Source of the DNA: Nissolia schottii
Taxonomy: Eukaryota; Streptophyta; Magnoliopsida; Fabales; Fabaceae
Assembly: GCA_003254905.1 (NCBI GenBank)
Contig: QANU01001262.1
Coordinates: 948,485-1,012,484, forward strand
Direction: 5' to 3'
DNA length: 64,000 nucleotides
The first letter of the stretch is position 1. Each line of letters opens with the position of its first letter. The notes under the pieces were generated by a model. The model was given only the letters and a program-made list of their open reading frames with translations. It had not been told where the DNA came from and did not search any database. This document shows, piece by piece, positions 37,789 to 51,834 of the stretch. Made by a program: the position numbers and the translations under genes.

Positions 37789-39199
37789 ATTTGTAGAGTA
37801 GTTCATGCACAAGTATGTTGTACCATTTTGTATTTCCAAAATCTATTAAAAAGTTACCTGAACTCTTTGCTCACTATTAAGTCATTCGCTATGTTAATAA
37901 GTTTGATTTAGAGAAAGAAAGAGGAAAAAATAAAGGAAAGTCTTATAAAATTTTATATTTGTTCACGAGTTGTACTTTTTAATAAGGAAATGACTTTTGA
38001 AATTTTTATTAATTCTTCAAACCCCTAAAAGTCACATTATAAAAATTTTAAAAGTCTCCATTTCATGTTCCTCAAAATTGAGAGGTGTTTTGAATTAGAT
38101 TTTAGTATAACTATTTCTCTTATTCATATTAAAATGTTAGAATATCATTTTCATAAATATATTAATTATATACAATTATTTTTAAAATGATAAAATTATA
38201 AAAAAAACATTATATATAAACATTCGATTTGATTTCTCTCTCTTTATCTAATTTACACTCACACATGAGGGTAAGAGAAATACTTTAAATCCCTTCCTTT
38301 CCTATCTCTCTCTTCACTTTTGATGACTTCTCCTTCCTTTCTCTCATAACTCGTGAATAAACGCTTAGGCAATATTTGGTAAATTTCTAAAGACATAAAA
38401 TAAGGAGGCGCAGGAATAGTAAAGACGCGTCTCTTGCGTCCCTCCATTTTAGAGATACGGTAGAGACGCACTCCTTGCATCCCAAGTATCTTTTCTATAT
38501 TTTTATTTTTTAGATGTATAAAAATTAATTAAAAAATTATTTTAAGACAAAGACAATTCTAAGTTTTATGTTTTCGTCTCTTTTTCTAAATATATATTTT
38601 TTCTCATTGTCTCCGTATTTTCTGTCCTGAAACACTTACCAAATACTACCTTAATGACTTGGTGAGATATGTTATTTTGCAAAAACCTAATAAACACTAA
38701 TTATGGACCTTATTTATGATATCTAAAAAATACTTATACTCCTGTTATTATTTTTTTAATGGAATTTAAATTTTGATCTACTGTTGTGAATGTACAAATA
38801 TTCTAAACAGATATTTAATATGTTAACATTAATATACAAGAGCTTGCTTATATACACTTTAACAAAATTGGTGATTGATGCACTTTAATATAAAATTTAG
38901 GTATATCCTAGTCTCATATAATAACAACCATTAGTTTTGTTTTATTTGTAATGAATGACTAAGATTTTGCACCATTTGTTAAAGATGACTTGTTTATCGT
39001 AGTTGTTGTTAATATATTTAATTATTATGTTTACACCTTATTTAACATATAAACTTATATAATTGCAATAATTAATGATAATTAGCCCTCCATTCTTCCA
39101 TATCTGTCGATCTCTTCCACTCACTACCATTTCCGGTGTGTGGCAAGGGCTAATGTTGGTGATTGTTGTGAACAAAAGTGATGGTTGTGTCCTAAGCAG
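37789..39199. other. Intergenic AT-rich region
   Basis: No gene seen. The sequence is AT-rich with short direct repeats near 38380-38480 (AGACGC motifs). It ends where copia similarity begins, near 39200. Confidence 0.45.
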
Positions 39200-41307
39200 T
39201 ACACAAAAGATATAAGGCTAGACTTGTCGCCAAAGGTTACACTCAAAAGAATGACATTGACTACAAAGGGATCTTCTCTCCAGTTTCAAAGAAGGAATCT
39301 TTGAGAATTGTTATGGCCTTGGTGGCTCATTACGACCTAGAGCTTCACCAAATGGATGTAAAGACCGCCTTTCTTAATGGTGAGTTGGAAGAAGAGGTTT
39401 ATATGGACCAACCTGAAGGGTTCTTGACCACGGGAAAAGAAAATTTGGTGTGTAAGTTAAAGAAGTCAATATATGGACTAAAACAAGCTTCCCGACAGTG
39501 ATATCTTAAGTTCAATGATATTATCTTGTCATATGGTTTTGTAGAGAACACTGTTGATCGGTGTATCTACATGAAGGTCAGTGGGAGTAAGTTTATTATA
39601 TTAGTTCTGTATGTTGACGACGTTCTTCTTGCTGCGAATGATGTTGACTTGTTACATAATGTAAAGAAATTTCTCTCTAACAAGTTTGAAATCAAAGATA
39701 TGGGTGAGGCGTCCTATGTGATAGGAATATAAATATTTCATGCAAGATCACAAGAAGTACTGGGATTGTTTCAGAAGGGCTATATCAATAAAGTGTTAGA
39801 GAGATTTAGAATGAAAAGTTGCTCTTTAGGAATAGTTTCAATCCAGAAGGGAGATAAGTTTAGCCAAATGCAAAGTCCCAAAAATGAATTGGAACGAAAG
39901 GAAATGTAGTGTATCCCTTATGATTCTGTGGTTGGGAGCTTGATGTACGCTCAAACATGCACGTGACCAGATATAAGTTTGGCTGTTGGAATGTTGTGCC
40001 GGTATCAAAGTAATCCCAGAATAGAATACTGGAAAGCTGCAAAGAAGATCCTTAAGTACTTGCAAGGTACCAATGATTACATGCTCACTTACAGAAAATC
40101 AAATAGCCTTGAAGTAGTTGGCTACTCAGATTCAAACTATGCAGGGAGTATAGACTCCAGTAAATCCACATTTGGTTATGTCCTTCTACTAGTAGGAGGG
40201 GCTATTTCATGGAAAAGCGGGAAAGAGTCTATCATCGCTACTTCTACTATGGAAGCTGAATTTGTGGCATGCTTTGAAGCTACAGTTCACGCATTATGGT
40301 TGCGGAATTTTGTCTTAGGGCTTAGTATTATCGACAGCATAACTAGGTCACTAAGAATTTATTGTGACAATTCTGCAGTTGTCTTCTTCTCGAAGAATAA
40401 CAAGTATTCCAAGAGTGCAAAGCACATGGATTTAAAATACTTGTTGGTTAAGGAAGAAATGCAGAAATAGAAAGTGTCAATTGAGCATGTTGGTACAAGA
40501 TCAATGATAGCGGATCCGTTAACCAAAAGGTTACGGCCCAAAACGTTTTCTGGTCATGTTAAATGTATGGGCATTATTGATAAGTCCTTGTTAGTTTGAT
40601 ATGTATACATATGTGTGGATCTTGCTCGTATGGTTATGACACTTATGAATTCAGTTAAAGTTATGTTTCTGCCTTATTTATTTGTTATTCACATCATATT
40701 ATGTACATGTATTGTTCTGTGTAATAACATGTTATGGACATTAAAGCCGAAGGTCATAATATGCTTTGATTAAAGCTATTTGGGTTGAGTTGCTTGTGAT
40801 ACATGGAAGGAAACATGTCATTTTAATTGACATTGACTGCCATGATTCAACCAGCTCAATCCAATGAAAGAAGATGACTTGAGTTCTCCAATGTAAAGTG
40901 CGCGCTTATAATTATTGGATCTTCAAGTCGTCACATGGACCAAGTAGGAGATTGTAAGATTATTTCATAATCTCATAAAGATATGGTCCATGTAACTCAT
41001 AGTGATACTAACTCTAATTAAAGGGAATTAAGATGATGGCAATTGATTCTATAAGATATGATGAGTTAGTGAGTGGTATTTTAGTAAAATCAACCCTTCC
41101 CTCTCCCTTATAAATAAGATGACGTTATTCAAAGAAAAATATAAGGATTCAAGGATTCCAAAGAGGGGGAAAAATTGTTAATTCCATCCAATCACGATAT
41201 GAATCTGGGTATGTGTTTCTATTCTTAACCTCATTTATAATGTGATAATCATAAATTTCAAGATCGTTATTTTCATGAATTGATGAATTGAAAAATCACA
41301 ACTTACA
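39200..41307 (+). mobile_element. 5'-truncated Ty1-copia relic (RT, RNase H, 3' LTR)
   Basis: Copia pol similarity begins within reverse transcriptase (YKARLVAKGYTQK near 39210). It includes the active-site YVDD at 39610-39621 and a long RNase H frame (39979-40470, with STMEAEFVA), and ends in a 3' LTR at 40953-41307. In-frame stops occur, for example near 39499, 39730, 39908 and 40468. No 5' LTR, gag or integrase is present. The family differs from the 12.7-18.3 kb element but is the same as the relic at 54720-56269. Confidence 0.88.
40953..41307 (+). repeat. 3' LTR of the copia relic
   Basis: It starts TGTAAGATTATTTCATAATC after a purine-rich tract and, by alignment with 55831-56269, ends at ACTTACA. 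It contains a TTATAAATAA motif at 41108-41117, a candidate LTR promoter TATA box. Confidence 0.75.
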
Positions 41308-41451
41308 TTAAATAGTAACTTTCTTCCCTCACAAACACACGATGAAATCCAAACTCACATCAGTACAGGAGACTTAGTGACCAAATACTATTTTTGATAG
41401 AAGAAAAAGATCAATTGGGTTTAGGCTATAAACCCCAGCTTCGGCCTCACC

Positions 41452-41688
41452 NNNNNNNNNNNNNNNNNNNNNNNNNNNNNNNNNNNNNNNNNNNNNNNNN
41501 NNNNNNNNNNNNNNNNNNNNNNNNNNNNNNNNNNNNNNNNNNNNNNNNNNNNNNNNNNNNNNNNNNNNNNNNNNNNNNNNNNNNNNNNNNNNNNNNNNNN
41601 NNNNNNNNNNNNNNNNNNNNNNNNNNNNNNNNNNNNNNNNNNNNNNNNNNNNNNNNNNNNNNNNNNNNNNNNNNNNNNNNNNNNNNNN
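41452..41688. other. Assembly gap (237 N)
   Basis: Unsequenced or unresolved bases followed by a C-run and CT/CA repeats (41689-41733). The low-complexity flank probably caused the gap, and the PPR gene's promoter may lie inside it. Confidence 0.98.
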
Positions 41689-41733
41689 CCCCCCCCCCCC
41701 CCCCCCCTCTTCTCTCTCTCACACACACACACA
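41689..41733. repeat. Poly(C)/(CT)n/(CA)n low-complexity tract
   Basis: A run of about 19 C is followed by CT and CA dinucleotide repeats at the right edge of the gap, in the probable leader of the PPR gene that starts at 41774. Confidence 0.85.
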
Positions 41734-41773
41734 CTGAAACAGTGAAACCTCTCTGTTCTGTGTTGCCTCCAAA

Positions 41774-43435
41774 ATGCTCTCCAAATTCCGAATCCCGCCG
41801 AAACCCTACTTCACCCATCGTCTTTCTTCACGAATCATCACTTCCACTCTTTGCACCACAACCACCGTGGAGGAGTCACCTGAACTCCCTGATTGGGTCA
41901 AGTTCTCCGACAAACCAACCCCTCCCAATGCTGACTCCGACGACGACTTCGTTATCCCTTCCCTCGCCCCTTGGGTAGATTCCCGAACCCTTCATCCCAC
42001 CCCCAAATTCGCGATCACCGCCCCAACTCACAAGCAGAGCAGCCATGGCGACGACGTCGAAGCAATCAGCAATCTTCTAAAGGAAAAGCACCCATCTCCA
42101 GAAAAAGTTGCCCAAGCACTCGGTGGACGCGGTTTCAAGGTTTCGCACGGTTTGGTTGAGCAGATTCTGAAGAGGTTTAGCAACGATTGGGTCGCAGCTT
42201 TCGGTTTTTTCAAATGGGCAAAAGCACAAACAGGTTACGTGCATTCTCCTGAGCTCTACAATTTCATGGTCGATATCTTGGGAAAGTCCAAGAATTTCGA
42301 TCTCGTGTGGGAGCTGGTGGAAGAAATGGCGCAACTCGAAGAAGGGTTTGTGACGTTGGAGACAATGGTGAAGGTTATGAGGAGGCTCGCTAAGGCTTGC
42401 AAGTATCAAGATGCAATCGAAGCGTTTCGCAGAATGGGGGATTTTGGTGTCGAAGGGGACACAAAGGCATTGAATGTGCTAATGGACGCTTTGGTGAAAG
42501 GAAACAGTGTTGAGCATGCCCACAATGCTCTTTTGGAATTCAAGGGCTCTGTTCCCTTCAATTCTCATTCTTTCAATGTTTTGATACACGGTTGGTGCAA
42601 AGCTAGGAACTTTGACCGTGCCCAGAAAGCAATGGAGGAAATGAAGGAACATGGGTTTCACCCTGATGTTGTCTCGTACACCAGTTTCGTCGAAGCTTAT
42701 TGCCGCGAGAAAGATTTCCGCAAAGTGGATCAAGTTTTGGAAGATATGAGGGAAAATGGCTGCAACCCTAATGCCGTGACTTACACAATTGTGATGCTTG
42801 CTCTTGGTAAAGCAGGGCAGCTTAAAGAGGCTTTGGAGTTATATGAGAAGATGAAGAGCAATGGGTGTGCACCTGATGCACCATTTTATAGCTCATTGAT
42901 ATTCATTCTTGGCAAAGCTGGTAGGCTTAAAGATGCTTGCGATGTGTTTGACGATATGCCTAAGCAAGGGATTGTGAGGGATGTGGTGACATACAATACC
43001 ATGATCTCTATTGCTTGTGCTCACTCGCGGGAAGAGACTGCGCTGAGGTTGCTTAAGGAAATGGAAGACGCCTCGTGCAAGCCTGATCTCGAGACTTACC
43101 ATCCGTTGCTGAAGATGTGCTGCAAGAAGAAGAGGATGAAGGTGCTCAAGTTCTTGTTGGATCACATGTTCAGAAGCGATTTGAGCCTTGAAGTGGGGAC
43201 TTATACGCTTTTGGTGCATGGGTTGTGTAAAAGCGGAAAACTTGAGAGGGCTTGCTCGTTCTTTGAGGAAATGGTGTTGCAGGGGTTGATTCCGAAGGAC
43301 AACACCCTGAAGCATTTGGTGGAAGAGCTCAAGTCCAAGAGCATGTTAAAGGAGAAAGAACATGTTGAGAATTTGATGGCACAAGTTTCTCAGAAACAAA
43401 GTAGTGGTTTCAACGTAGAGTTTAGTTCAAGTTAG
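41774..43435 (+). CDS. P-class PPR protein, probably mitochondrial
   Basis: An intronless frame of 553 residues. The first ~30 residues (MLSKFRIPPKPYFTHRLSSR) are basic and lack acidic residues, like a mitochondrial presequence. A Ser/Pro/Asp-rich linker follows. From about residue 95 there are tandem 35-residue P-type PPR motifs, for example SFNVLIHGWCKARNFDRAQ, VVSYTSFVEAYCREKDF, AVTYTIVMLALGKAGQL, and TYTLLVHGLCKSGKLERA. There is no E or DYW domain, so a role in RNA stability, splicing or translation is more likely than editing. It closely resembles Arabidopsis At3g22670, a predicted mitochondrial PPR protein of unknown target. The gene is convergent with SUV3 (stops 466 bp apart). Its promoter region is largely hidden by the gap. 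Confidence 0.93.
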   Translation: MLSKFRIPPKPYFTHRLSSRIITSTLCTTTTVEESPELPDWVKFSDKPTPPNADSDDDFVIPSLAPWVDSRTLHPTPKFAITAPTHKQSSHGDDVEAISNLLKEKHPSPEKVAQALGGRGFKVSHGLVEQILKRFSNDWVAAFGFFKWAKAQTGYVHSPELYNFMVDILGKSKNFDLVWELVEEMAQLEEGFVTLETMVKVMRRLAKACKYQDAIEAFRRMGDFGVEGDTKALNVLMDALVKGNSVEHAHNALLEFKGSVPFNSHSFNVLIHGWCKARNFDRAQKAMEEMKEHGFHPDVVSYTSFVEAYCREKDFRKVDQVLEDMRENGCNPNAVTYTIVMLALGKAGQLKEALELYEKMKSNGCAPDAPFYSSLIFILGKAGRLKDACDVFDDMPKQGIVRDVVTYNTMISIACAHSREETALRLLKEMEDASCKPDLETYHPLLKMCCKKKRMKVLKFLLDHMFRSDLSLEVGTYTLLVHGLCKSGKLERACSFFEEMVLQGLIPKDNTLKHLVEELKSKSMLKEKEHVENLMAQVSQKQSSGFNVEFSSS

Positions 43436-43901
43436 TAAATTTTTCCTTGTGATTGGTCTATTGTTTCATCCTCTTCCCCTGCCATGACAGATAGTAGAAC
43501 AGATACATCTTTGCTCATTTTTAACCGACTTCTGTTAATTGTGTTTGATAAAACTCGTGGCTGGTATGTAAAAGAAACAACGTTATCCTGAGTTATTGTG
43601 CATCATTAACAGCTCTAATTGCATAATGGAAGGAAATCGCCCAAAGAAAAATCTCAAGATTGACTGGCATTTTGGTTGGCTCCAATCATGCTCAAAAATG
43701 AAAAATAATTTGAATCAATTATCATTTTCATTGAGATGAAGCAATGTCATAAGAGTCTAAAATACATGTTACTTTTTGAAAAATATATAGAAAAGAACCT
43801 ATAAGTATACAAAAGATTTGATCTTAATTCGTGAAACTTGTACAATGATGAGAATACAAGTGTGGACAGGGACTGTGGCGATAGCATGGGTGAGGAACTA
43901 C

Positions 43902-46900
43902 TTATAAATGTTGCCTCATGTGTTGGGATAATAGAGAACTTGACATTTTACGTGAAGGCAACCTTCTAGCCATTGCTGGCTGCTGCCACCCTAGTCTTTC
44001 CAGGAATTCCTCAATCAACCTAATAAATTCAAATTGATAAATATATTGTCAGGAATCAAATGTGAAAAGGGGAAAAAAAATCAGTGAATCACATCAAGGC
44101 CAGGCAAGACTCACATGCTGCAAATCGCCTTTTGCGACGAAGCAAGCTCGCGGTCTGGGAATGATTCTTCCAATCGAAAACTCAACCAAACATAGAGATC
44201 CAGGACCTGTAATTTAAAAGTAAATAAATACAGAAGCTAATTGAAAGATGGATTTAATCATTTTCCACCAAACTAAATGAAGGAAAATATTGGTGACTCT
44301 GAACGGTGCTTCTTGTTAAAATGTTGAAATCAACGAAATTGAACATAATGACATTGATTGACCCCAAACTAGGTTATAGTGCACAACCTTATAGTGGCAC
44401 CAAGGCTCGTCCTCTTGCTAGACCTTTCAAGTGAACCCAAAAGTTTAAAGCCAAGGAAAAGAAACTTCACCTTGTGGATGGATTCAAGCTCCTTAAGAGC
44501 AGCTGGTGTCTTCGGCACAGTGAGTGTCCCCGGCGTAAATATTTCTCGAAGACGAACAAGGCCTCTCTTTGCATAATTCTCTGCAAACTGGTTCATCATA
44601 AGTTGCATCATTTGTATGCCCATACAAACTAAAAACAACACATTTCATAAAAACTATATGTTGATTACCTGTGTCAGGCCTTGAGATGAGATCTCATCAT
44701 CCATGTCAGCCGGACTGAAAGTTGCATGTATCAGTTAAAAAGTAAATGAGAAAGTGCGTGATATCAAGTACAGGGACCCTAATTTGTTCATTATGCTGAG
44801 TTTTCAACTCATCAGGTGATAATATCCTCAAAGTTTGGCATTGCATTCTAAAAGTTTGTTATTTTCTGACAAGATAAGAATGTACCTGATACAAAAAAGG
44901 TATTTCTCATGCAATGCAAGGGGAAACTCATCAATAACAGCAGCCACTTTCTAGTGCCACCATGTACCCACATAATTAAAAGGGAAGTCAGTAAACAATA
45001 ATCAAATAATGGAGGTATGTGATAATTGATATTGCTAAATATGAAATGTCCCCAATTCAATGGCTCTAATCTATTAGAAGACATACCAATAATTGTTCAC
45101 AATTAACAATGAAATAGTTTGCAGATAATTTGGCATTGTCAAGAAAATGCTCCTGCAATATGAAAGAAATATTAAAATTATGTAGTTTTAGGAAATAATA
45201 AGATAATGCATTTGCATGTTCACAGTTCTAGTGACCCTTGATTCTGATATTTTGATAGATGAAGAGAAGCTGACAAAAGCTTGCCCTCTTAGTAATCAAT
45301 CACAAAACTTTGTACTTGCATTGGACAACAGTAAGACTACTATATCACTGGATTACAGAACAGAAGATAGGGCTGCTAGCAACAGGCAGATGTAACTTAC
45401 CAGTACTTGAGAGAAACCATATTTGGGATGTATTCGTGAATACATATACATCAGATCAAAGGTAGGAAGTAATCCAGCACGCTGCATCAGATTAAGTATT
45501 GTACACATCAATAAAATACTTGAAATAAAGTAATTCAAGTTCATACAAAAATTCATAATGAGTATAGGGTGATAAGAAATCAAGTTACCTCTAAAGTGGG
45601 TGACGGAGAGTTCAAAGATGAATGAAGCAAGGGTAGATCCTCTTTATCTATGCATGTTACTTCTCCTACAGGAAAATTTGACCCATATCTACCAGCTCTC
45701 CCTGCAAGCATATGAATTCAAGGCAACCCAGGAATAAAATAAGATCCAAATAGACAGGGCAAGTCATTATATATCAGCTACACAACTTTAATCAAATTCT
45801 GGACCAAGGTCAATCTGCTTGATTGAATTTCATGTTACCTGCAATCTGTTTTATTTCAGGTACAGTCAGCTCTCGAGTTTCATAACCATCAAATTTCTTC
45901 AAGGTTGAAAATATGATCCTAGAGATGTTTAGATTAAGACCCATGCCAATGGCATCACTCGCCACAAGAACATCAAACTCACTAGTTGCATCATTGAACA
46001 TGCTGGCCTGCAGTCCTAATAAAAACTTCAACTCAGAAAATCCTCGAGTGTTGGCATACAAATACAATCCAAAGGAAAATGAGAACATTTATCAACATAT
46101 GTAGCAGTAAACTTAGGTATATGTAGCAAGTACAAAAGAAAGAAGAGAAGGATTTTCTTAACAAGGCCATCAAATAACACTCAACACAAACCGATTACAG
46201 TCAGCATGAAATTTATTGTCAATGAATATGATAAACAGAGTTTTACAAAGAACAAAACAAATGGCATAAATATTTTTTAGGAAAAATGCAAAAGTTAAAA
46301 CTTAAAGATCAGATTCCCATGAAACAAGTGAGATTCAACAGGGAAATCGAGAACTACTTAGAGAGAGGTAGGAGTTTACACCTGCCTTGTTCGAGTCTCC
46401 GGTGGCAATGAACCATATACTACTGAACAAAGATGTTTTCCTTGATTCTCAATTCTCTTCTGATCAATATGAATGTCAACTTTTACTAGTTAGTCCATTG
46501 TGAAAAATCTAAATCAAGAAACATGCAATTGAATTGGCAGAAATCACTATTAACCGGTAATTCCAAATACAACGAAAACAGATGTAAGAGCTCACCTTTA
46601 ACCTGTATATATCCCGACGTGAAAAGGTTACAATGCAATCACCCTTTCTTACATTAGAGAAGGATCCAAGAGGAACCTTCAGCGGGACTAAAGGTGACAA
46701 TCTCTCATAAAATTTAACCTGCAGCACACATGAAAATGAAAATGTGTTTTAGAGATTTAAAGATTTTAATAGAAACACCATGTAGTAGAGGGCCTCATCA
46801 GTTCTTACCACAATGGCAAATCCAAAGGAATGAAATTACTATAAAAAATTAATGGTCAATCTATCTGCCCCCTTTCCCATCCCTGCCCCCAACGGAAAAA

Positions 46901-48744
46901 AATTGATTGGTCAAGGTGATTTTTGAGAGGTTTTATGAATTTTGATACCTCAACTTCATCACCAGTAACTTTCAATATCTCCTGAATAAGGGGAACAGCA
47001 GCTGGATCACCACATAGGTGAAGCTCATCAGCAGCTATCCCTAATAAAGCACGTGTAAATGAATAGCCCCTTGTATTACACCCCAACATCTGGATGCAGA
47101 AAGAAAGATGAAGATTAGAAATAACAACTAGCATAACAATGAAAAACCAATAAGGTTTCATTTTCATAAAAATACAAGATATAGAATAATGAGTAAAAAT
47201 GGCCACAAAGTCATCCATGCCTACTCATGTGCAGATGCTTCAATCACATAAAGATTATTTTAATTCTAAATTAGTAAAAGTATAAAAAATGGATGACTGA
47301 CATGACACAATTAAGACAATACTTGAACCTATAGAAAAGAAAACCTGAAGTTTTCCCTTCTCTGATGTGAAATTTATAATCTTGGCTCATATGAAGCTGA
47401 AGCATTCCTAAGAGCTATTTAGATATAATATGAAAAAAGGCATCTCAAAATGAAACAATGACTTGCCTGAATTTCATCAATAACAGCACATTCATAATCA
47501 GATGATACGTCAGCCATTTCAACTGTAACAGCCTTATGTTTGGCACTGTCAACCTCCTCTCTCTCCTGACCTGTAATGAGATCACAAGGAACTTTTGCCT
47601 TGTTCAACCGTTTTGCTATCTCCCAAGCCAACAATCTTAAAGGACCACAATATAAGCCTGCAAAGTACAAAAATACTTAACCTGTTTACAAAATTTTTCA
47701 TCCTCCCTCATTATTGCTAACCTTTACCATTGTTTACAAATGGACTTACCAGAAGCACTTAACTCAAGTTGCTTCAGAGCATTATGTGTTTTACCACTAT
47801 TTGTGGGACCAACATGCAGGATAACCCTGCGATGTTTCCTCCGGGCCTGTGGATACCAGGTATGAGGGCAACTAAATCAAACCAAAAGTTAAGCATCAGG
47901 GTTCAGGACCATTAACTGTAAACAACTAAAATGAACAAAGCATGAGCAACTTTGAAGCAAAAAAATAACACAACATAATTTTTCGGGGTGGGGGAGGAGA
48001 TAATAAGCATAAAACAATATTATAGAAAAAGTCAAGCTTGGGAAATAAGGATCACGATAATGAAGATAAAAAAGCACCATCTCAAAATACAGCCCCCCGT
48101 TTTAAAAGGAAATGAAACTAATACAGAGAATCAAAGAATTGATTACAATGTTACCGAAGTTTGTTTAACAGATTTTGAGAGCATAAGCAAACAAACAACA
48201 CTTCCAAATCCTAAACTACTCTATTCTAATATAAGCACATTGCCGCATTCAACAGCAGCAAGGCATGGACACTTACGTCAAGTCGGTAAAATCATTTCTG
48301 ATGGCACCACTGCAGCCGCTATATGGATGTACCTTGTTCAAAGCACTACCTAAACATTCAAATTTGAATCGGAAGTAAGGGCGAAAAGGGTCCTTATTAC
48401 CTGGATAAGCAGAACGGGCGAATTAGATATCATCAACACCAACACAAACAATAAAAAGTAAATGTATGCTGAAATTCAGACCAAAACAAAATCACAAGCT
48501 ACCAAGAATACCAATAGCATTATAAACTGTAAGGAACATGACATTAGCAAAAATGTAGGATCTAAGGAACAGACAAACTTTTCCAAATTACAGAAATTAA
48601 AAAGGGGCAACGAAAGGATTGCTGAAATAAGAAATCAAGTTAATTATTCCCTAATACAGCTAGCAAGAAAGTAATGAGGGATTGGAGGAACGAACCGAGG
48701 AGAGCGCGGGAGAATATTTTGCGGCGAAGAAAGAAGGAAGCCAT
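43902..48744 (-). CDS. SUV3: ATP-dependent RNA helicase SUV3, mitochondrial
   Basis: Sixteen coding exons give 547 residues: 48696-48744, 48277-48349, 47750-47871, 47467-47657, 46949-47089, 46596-46718, 46382-46459, 45839-46007, 45589-45701, 45401-45481, 45087-45152, 44886-44950, 44669-44714, 44471-44587, 44115-44206, 43902-44019. The N-terminus [17 protein letters not shown] looks like a mitochondrial presequence. Walker A is GPTNSGKT (62-69) and the DEIQ Walker B box is 142-145. Further signatures are [41 protein letters not shown] and the C-terminal [20 protein letters not shown]3 unwinds RNA with the mitochondrial degradosome. The intron after exon 4 has a GC donor. The frame is open upstream of 48744, but that part is low-complexity, so 48744 is preferred. 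Arabidopsis SUV3 is At4g14790. Confidence 0.95.
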
Positions 48745-48814
48745 GTGATGTTGGAAGGGAAGAAAGTGAGTTGAGAAGAGAGGAAAAGGAGTAGAAAACG
48801 AAGGAATAACATGC

Positions 48815-49010
48815 GATAGGGATTGGGATTGGGATTGGGATTGGGATTGGGGGTGGAGAGAATTGAAGGATCGAAAGAAAAGGGGGTGCGTTTGGCCACA
48901 CAAGCTGCGAACCTCGCTCTCCGCCTCCTCAACTCACAACCGCCACTACTTACATAGACACACACCCCACCATGCCGCTGCTTCTGCTTCTGCTTCTGCT
49001 TCTGCTTTAG
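48815..49010 (-). repeat. Hexamer repeats in the SUV3 leader/promoter
   Basis: Two hexamer arrays lie just upstream of the SUV3 start: about five GGGATT units at 48819-48853 and about five TTCTGC units at 48978-49006. The GGGATT array resembles but is not the plant telomere repeat TTTAGGG. Because the gene is on the minus strand, its RNA would carry AAUCCC and GCAGAA repeats. Confidence 0.8.
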
Positions 49011-49059
49011 TTTTAAGCAATGAAAGGGATTCAACTCAATTTACGAATATGCTTTGCTA

Positions 49060-50512
49060 ATTTCTTGGGATGCCTACCTCACTATAACCATTTTGTTGCC
49101 TCTTTAGTTTTATTCTTTTCTTGTAAAAAAAAATTTTAAATGGAGTTTTGTATTATAAATACATATTTAATAACAATATCAATTATCTTTTATAAAAGTG
49201 AATAAATTGATAGGTAAATTAATGAGTTAAGTCTTCTTAAACTTTTTCATTTTGATATATTGTCAAATTTTGTTTGATATTTTAGAATAATAATGTTAAA
49301 ATTAATATATTGTAACAATTTTTTTTGGTTATTGTGAGCCAATTCTCATTGACATAAGGTCCCTTAGTAATTAACATGCATCACAAATATAATACTTAAT
49401 AATATATTGGTGTATTAATAAATTAATAATATAAGACTTAATAGTGTATATTTTTTTAAGTAATTATAACACTATACAATATTTAATAATTTGGGATGTG
49501 GTTAAGTGAAAGAGACTCATCTTCCATTATCATATATTTGATTTTTAATTTCGAATATAGAGTAACTTTAAATTTTGGGTTAACTGTTATATCTTTAGAG
49601 ATGCTTAGAGGTATTAATCAAATATCACAATTATAAAGAATCTTTTCCCTCAACTTCACCTATCAACCTAAAATTCCACGAGTGATTCTGTAGACGAAAA
49701 AAAAACCACAACTATATCTCTTTTTTATTCATTTTAGGAATTGGTTTTTGTTTGAAAGAATAATAGTTAGGAAAAACCCTCCCTAAAGTGACGATCCCAT
49801 ATTTGAACATATGACATTGCAAGTAAAATTATTTTGACTCACATTTCAAAAAAATGTACTAATAGTGTGCTTGGTTTCTGGGTAAGAACACTAGCCAAGA
49901 ATCGATTTAGAGTGCCAAAAAAAAATTCCTTTTAAAACTCTTGAATCAATCGTGACCGTAAGTCCAAACATAAACTAGGTGCACTATAATAATATAATAA
50001 ATGAGATAGATTCCTTTTATACACGATTTCACAATAATTGTGCGTTAATTTAATGGTTATATGTTAATGCTGTGTGAAGTGCAATTTAATACTCATATGT
50101 GACATGTCCTACTCTTTTGAGATTGAATTTGGAATGTACCCATGAACTTTTAGGACTATGTTTTGTTTTGTTTTGGCAAGAAGAGAGTGGTGTGAAAAGG
50201 ACGACAAGCAGGTAAATACAAGGAAGGTGGTAAGTAGACTAAGTTGCGTGTTGTCATTGTACTGCGAATGCTTCCTCTGCTTTTGGATTCATAGGCATGG
50301 CTGATGTTTAATTTGGGGCCATAACAATTGGAAAAGGAAATTAAGGTCAAGGCCAAGGAGTCAAACCTGATGGGGCTGATGCGAAGAAGAACGCAATGGC
50401 ACACGTCATCTACTAACTACATATTTCATTCCAAATAATTCATTTCATTTGGATCTTCATTGCCTCACTCGCTCTCTTTTTCACTATTCAATCAATTGCA
50501 TCGATCGCACAA
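49060..50512. other. Intergenic region, including the promoter of the dead OPR copy
   Basis: No gene is seen in the first part. From about 49700 the sequence is alignable with 52580-53860, upstream of the intact OPR copy (for example GGTAAATACAAGGAAGGTGGTAA against GGTAGATACAAGGTAGGTGGTAA). The tandem duplication therefore includes more than 0.8 kb of upstream DNA. Confidence 0.6.

Positions 50513-51834
<1,322 letters not shown>

Noticed and set aside
41394..41978. Open frame running through the assembly gap
   Set aside because: It consists mainly of unknown residues and is out of frame with the PPR gene.
48819..48853. Telomere remnant
   Set aside because: The unit is GGGATT, not TTTAGGG, and the array is only about five units in a gene leader.
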